DNA of 64,000 bases from Melanocharis versteri (taxonomy: Eukaryota; Chordata; Aves; Passeriformes; Melanocharitidae): assembly GCA_013397845.1 (NCBI GenBank), contig VZTG01000394.1, positions 30,935 to 94,934 on the forward strand, written 5' to 3'. Every line of letters begins with the position of its first letter. The stretch's first letter is position 1. The notes under the pieces are model-generated. The model was not told where the DNA came from, did not search any database, and worked only from the letters and a program-made list of their open reading frames with translations. A program made the translations under genes and the position numbers. Of the stretch, positions 62,752 through 64,000 are shown piece by piece.

Positions 62752-64000
62752 TTATTTTAAGCGAAGATTGTATGTTGAATGTGGATTCTAATGATGGTTT
62801 GTTCCTTGAAGTCAAAAACCTCATTGATGTATAAATGAAGATTTGTCATTAAGAATTATTTGTAATGACTGCAAAAAATAACGTTTTGGTATTCATTATA
62901 ACATGACAATATTTGCAATGTTTGATACCGCAGCTGTGAGAACCACAAGGGCGTAGTGATCCTGGTACTTCAGAGCTGCTAGTTGTTGCATCATTTGCAA
63001 CAAAATAGCTCAGAAACTGAGAATATTTTAAGGGTGAGCACAATAGATGAAAGACCCTGAAAGGCTCTTTAACTCTAGTGTAAATGGCTTTATCCAGGAC
63101 TGAATCTAGCTAATTTTCTCCCTAACTGATTTCAGAAATAAGTTTGATAACAGGACCGTATAGAGAAAGAAATGTTTCCCCAGTCAATTATCTGCCTCCT
63201 TAGCTTTTTTTCTGCATTATAGTTGGTCTCTTGCCTCATACAGTTAATCAGATATACTTTTCATGCCCAAGCCTTGTTGATGGTGGAGTAGGGCCATAGT
63301 TAAAAACCACAAACATGGCCAGATGTGACAGTGAGTTTACTATTGAAAAGTAGAATAAAAATTGTTTGTGAAAGGAAGGTCGTGGATGGAGTCAAAAAAT
63401 AAAACTCATTGATGAAGGTGCACTGACTCATCTGATGTTATCAAGGAGATCCCCATATTTTCATTGTTCTTGTGCATGTTTTATGCACTCTTATTCTTAT
63501 GGTTCTGGACCATGCTATGTATTGCCAGTAATTTATTCTGACATTAGGTAATGGGATAATTTTATGTTTACCTTTTGAATTGTAAATCTTTGTATTTTCC
63601 AGATTTAATTCCCATCTCCTCCCCAGTGCATTTTTTGTACTTCTTTTCTCATAAAAAATTAAAACTCTTTTCCTTTCATTGTTTTATACACACCAAAAAA
63701 AAAAAAAAAGACTACAAAATGACCAATTTTAAATTTCATGCCAGGCTAAAATACCAGTGAAATCTGAATTAGGGCTAAAGTTAACCAGAGTTCAAGTCTT
63801 AGGAATTATACTTGCTGATTTTTTTCTAATCCACAGTGACAGAAACACTGCGGAAAATGTCAATGCTAGAATGACAGACTTTCTGACAGATCTCAGCCAC
63901 ATTCACACCACATATCATTCATCACTAAGCATCAAGAAGGAGAAAGATAAGCAAAAGGGTTCCTTTAAAAAATATCAAGCTTTTTTTTTTTCTTTTTTTT

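Larger units (their letters stand above)
57910..64000 (+). other. CSMD3: CSMD3 intron, 5' part (at least 6.1 kb)
   Basis: It begins at the GTAAGT donor and runs to the end of the window. It contains a C-rich run (57961-57985), a CR1 fragment (59.82-60.3 kb), a large LTR remnant (60.65-61.68 kb) and a poly-T tract with a gap (62.65-62.75 kb). I looked for the exon completing the CUB domain and did not find it. The last 1.2 kb hold nothing I can assign. Confidence 0.8.

Noticed and set aside
57910..64000. The next CSMD3 exon (rest of the CUB domain)
   Set aside because: I searched the frames after the 57909 donor for the acidic, glycine-rich middle of a CUB domain and did not find it. It must lie past the window.
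1..64000. tRNA, rRNA, CRISPR array or bacterial-type operon
   Set aside because: No cloverleaf, ribosomal or regularly spaced direct-repeat pattern was seen. The window is vertebrate intronic DNA.

Overview
The window is vertebrate nuclear DNA, almost certainly from a bird. It is AT-rich intronic sequence with CR1 LINE fragments (the main LINE family of birds and reptiles) and old avian-type LTR remnants. I see no bacterial-style operons, no tRNA or rRNA and no CRISPR array. It holds part of one protein-coding gene on the + strand, which I identify as CSMD3 (CUB and Sushi multiple domains 3), a very large transmembrane protein of brain whose ectodomain alternates CUB and Sushi (CCP) modules.

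Coding content. Five constitutive-looking exons can be joined with correct splice sites and matching phases: 2656-2768 (end of a CUB domain), 40050-40127 (linker), 44747-44834 (linker plus first cysteine of a Sushi domain), 55663-55787 (rest of that Sushi domain) and 57788-57909 (start of the next CUB domain). A sixth, in-frame exon at 26965-27273 (309 bp) lies in the middle of the 37-kb first intron and fits the optional Ser/Thr-rich segment that I recall separating human CSMD3 isoforms of 3707 and 3603 residues. All six keep one reading frame with or without the cassette: 175 complete codons without it and 278 with it. The window opens in the preceding intron and closes in the following one, so both ends of the gene are outside.

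Non-coding content. LTR remnants lie at 1.6-2.1 kb (-), 5.45-6.26 kb (-), 8.6-9.07 kb (+) and 60.65-61.68 kb (+). CR1 fragments lie at 4.67-4.81 (-), 13.24-14.57 (-), 15.83-16.1 (-), 16.66-17.54 (-), 22.69-23.37 (+, with the reverse-transcriptase FADD motif), 35.57-35.95 (+), 49.79-51.4 (-, very old), 52.49-52.57 (+) and 59.82-60.3 kb (-). A GC-rich island of unknown origin lies at 18.3-18.72 kb. Microsatellites include 13 perfect ATTCT units at 31.3 kb and an (AAT)n array interrupted by a 267-base gap at 35.94-36.29 kb. The 35.7-37.6 kb region carries an apparent false duplication made by the assembler, bounded by single N bases.

The most interesting biology is the cassette exon with two phase-compatible acceptors, set in a very long intron. 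I did not find an unknown multi-gene system. Nearly all the short open reading frames across the window are chance frames in introns or decayed transposons.
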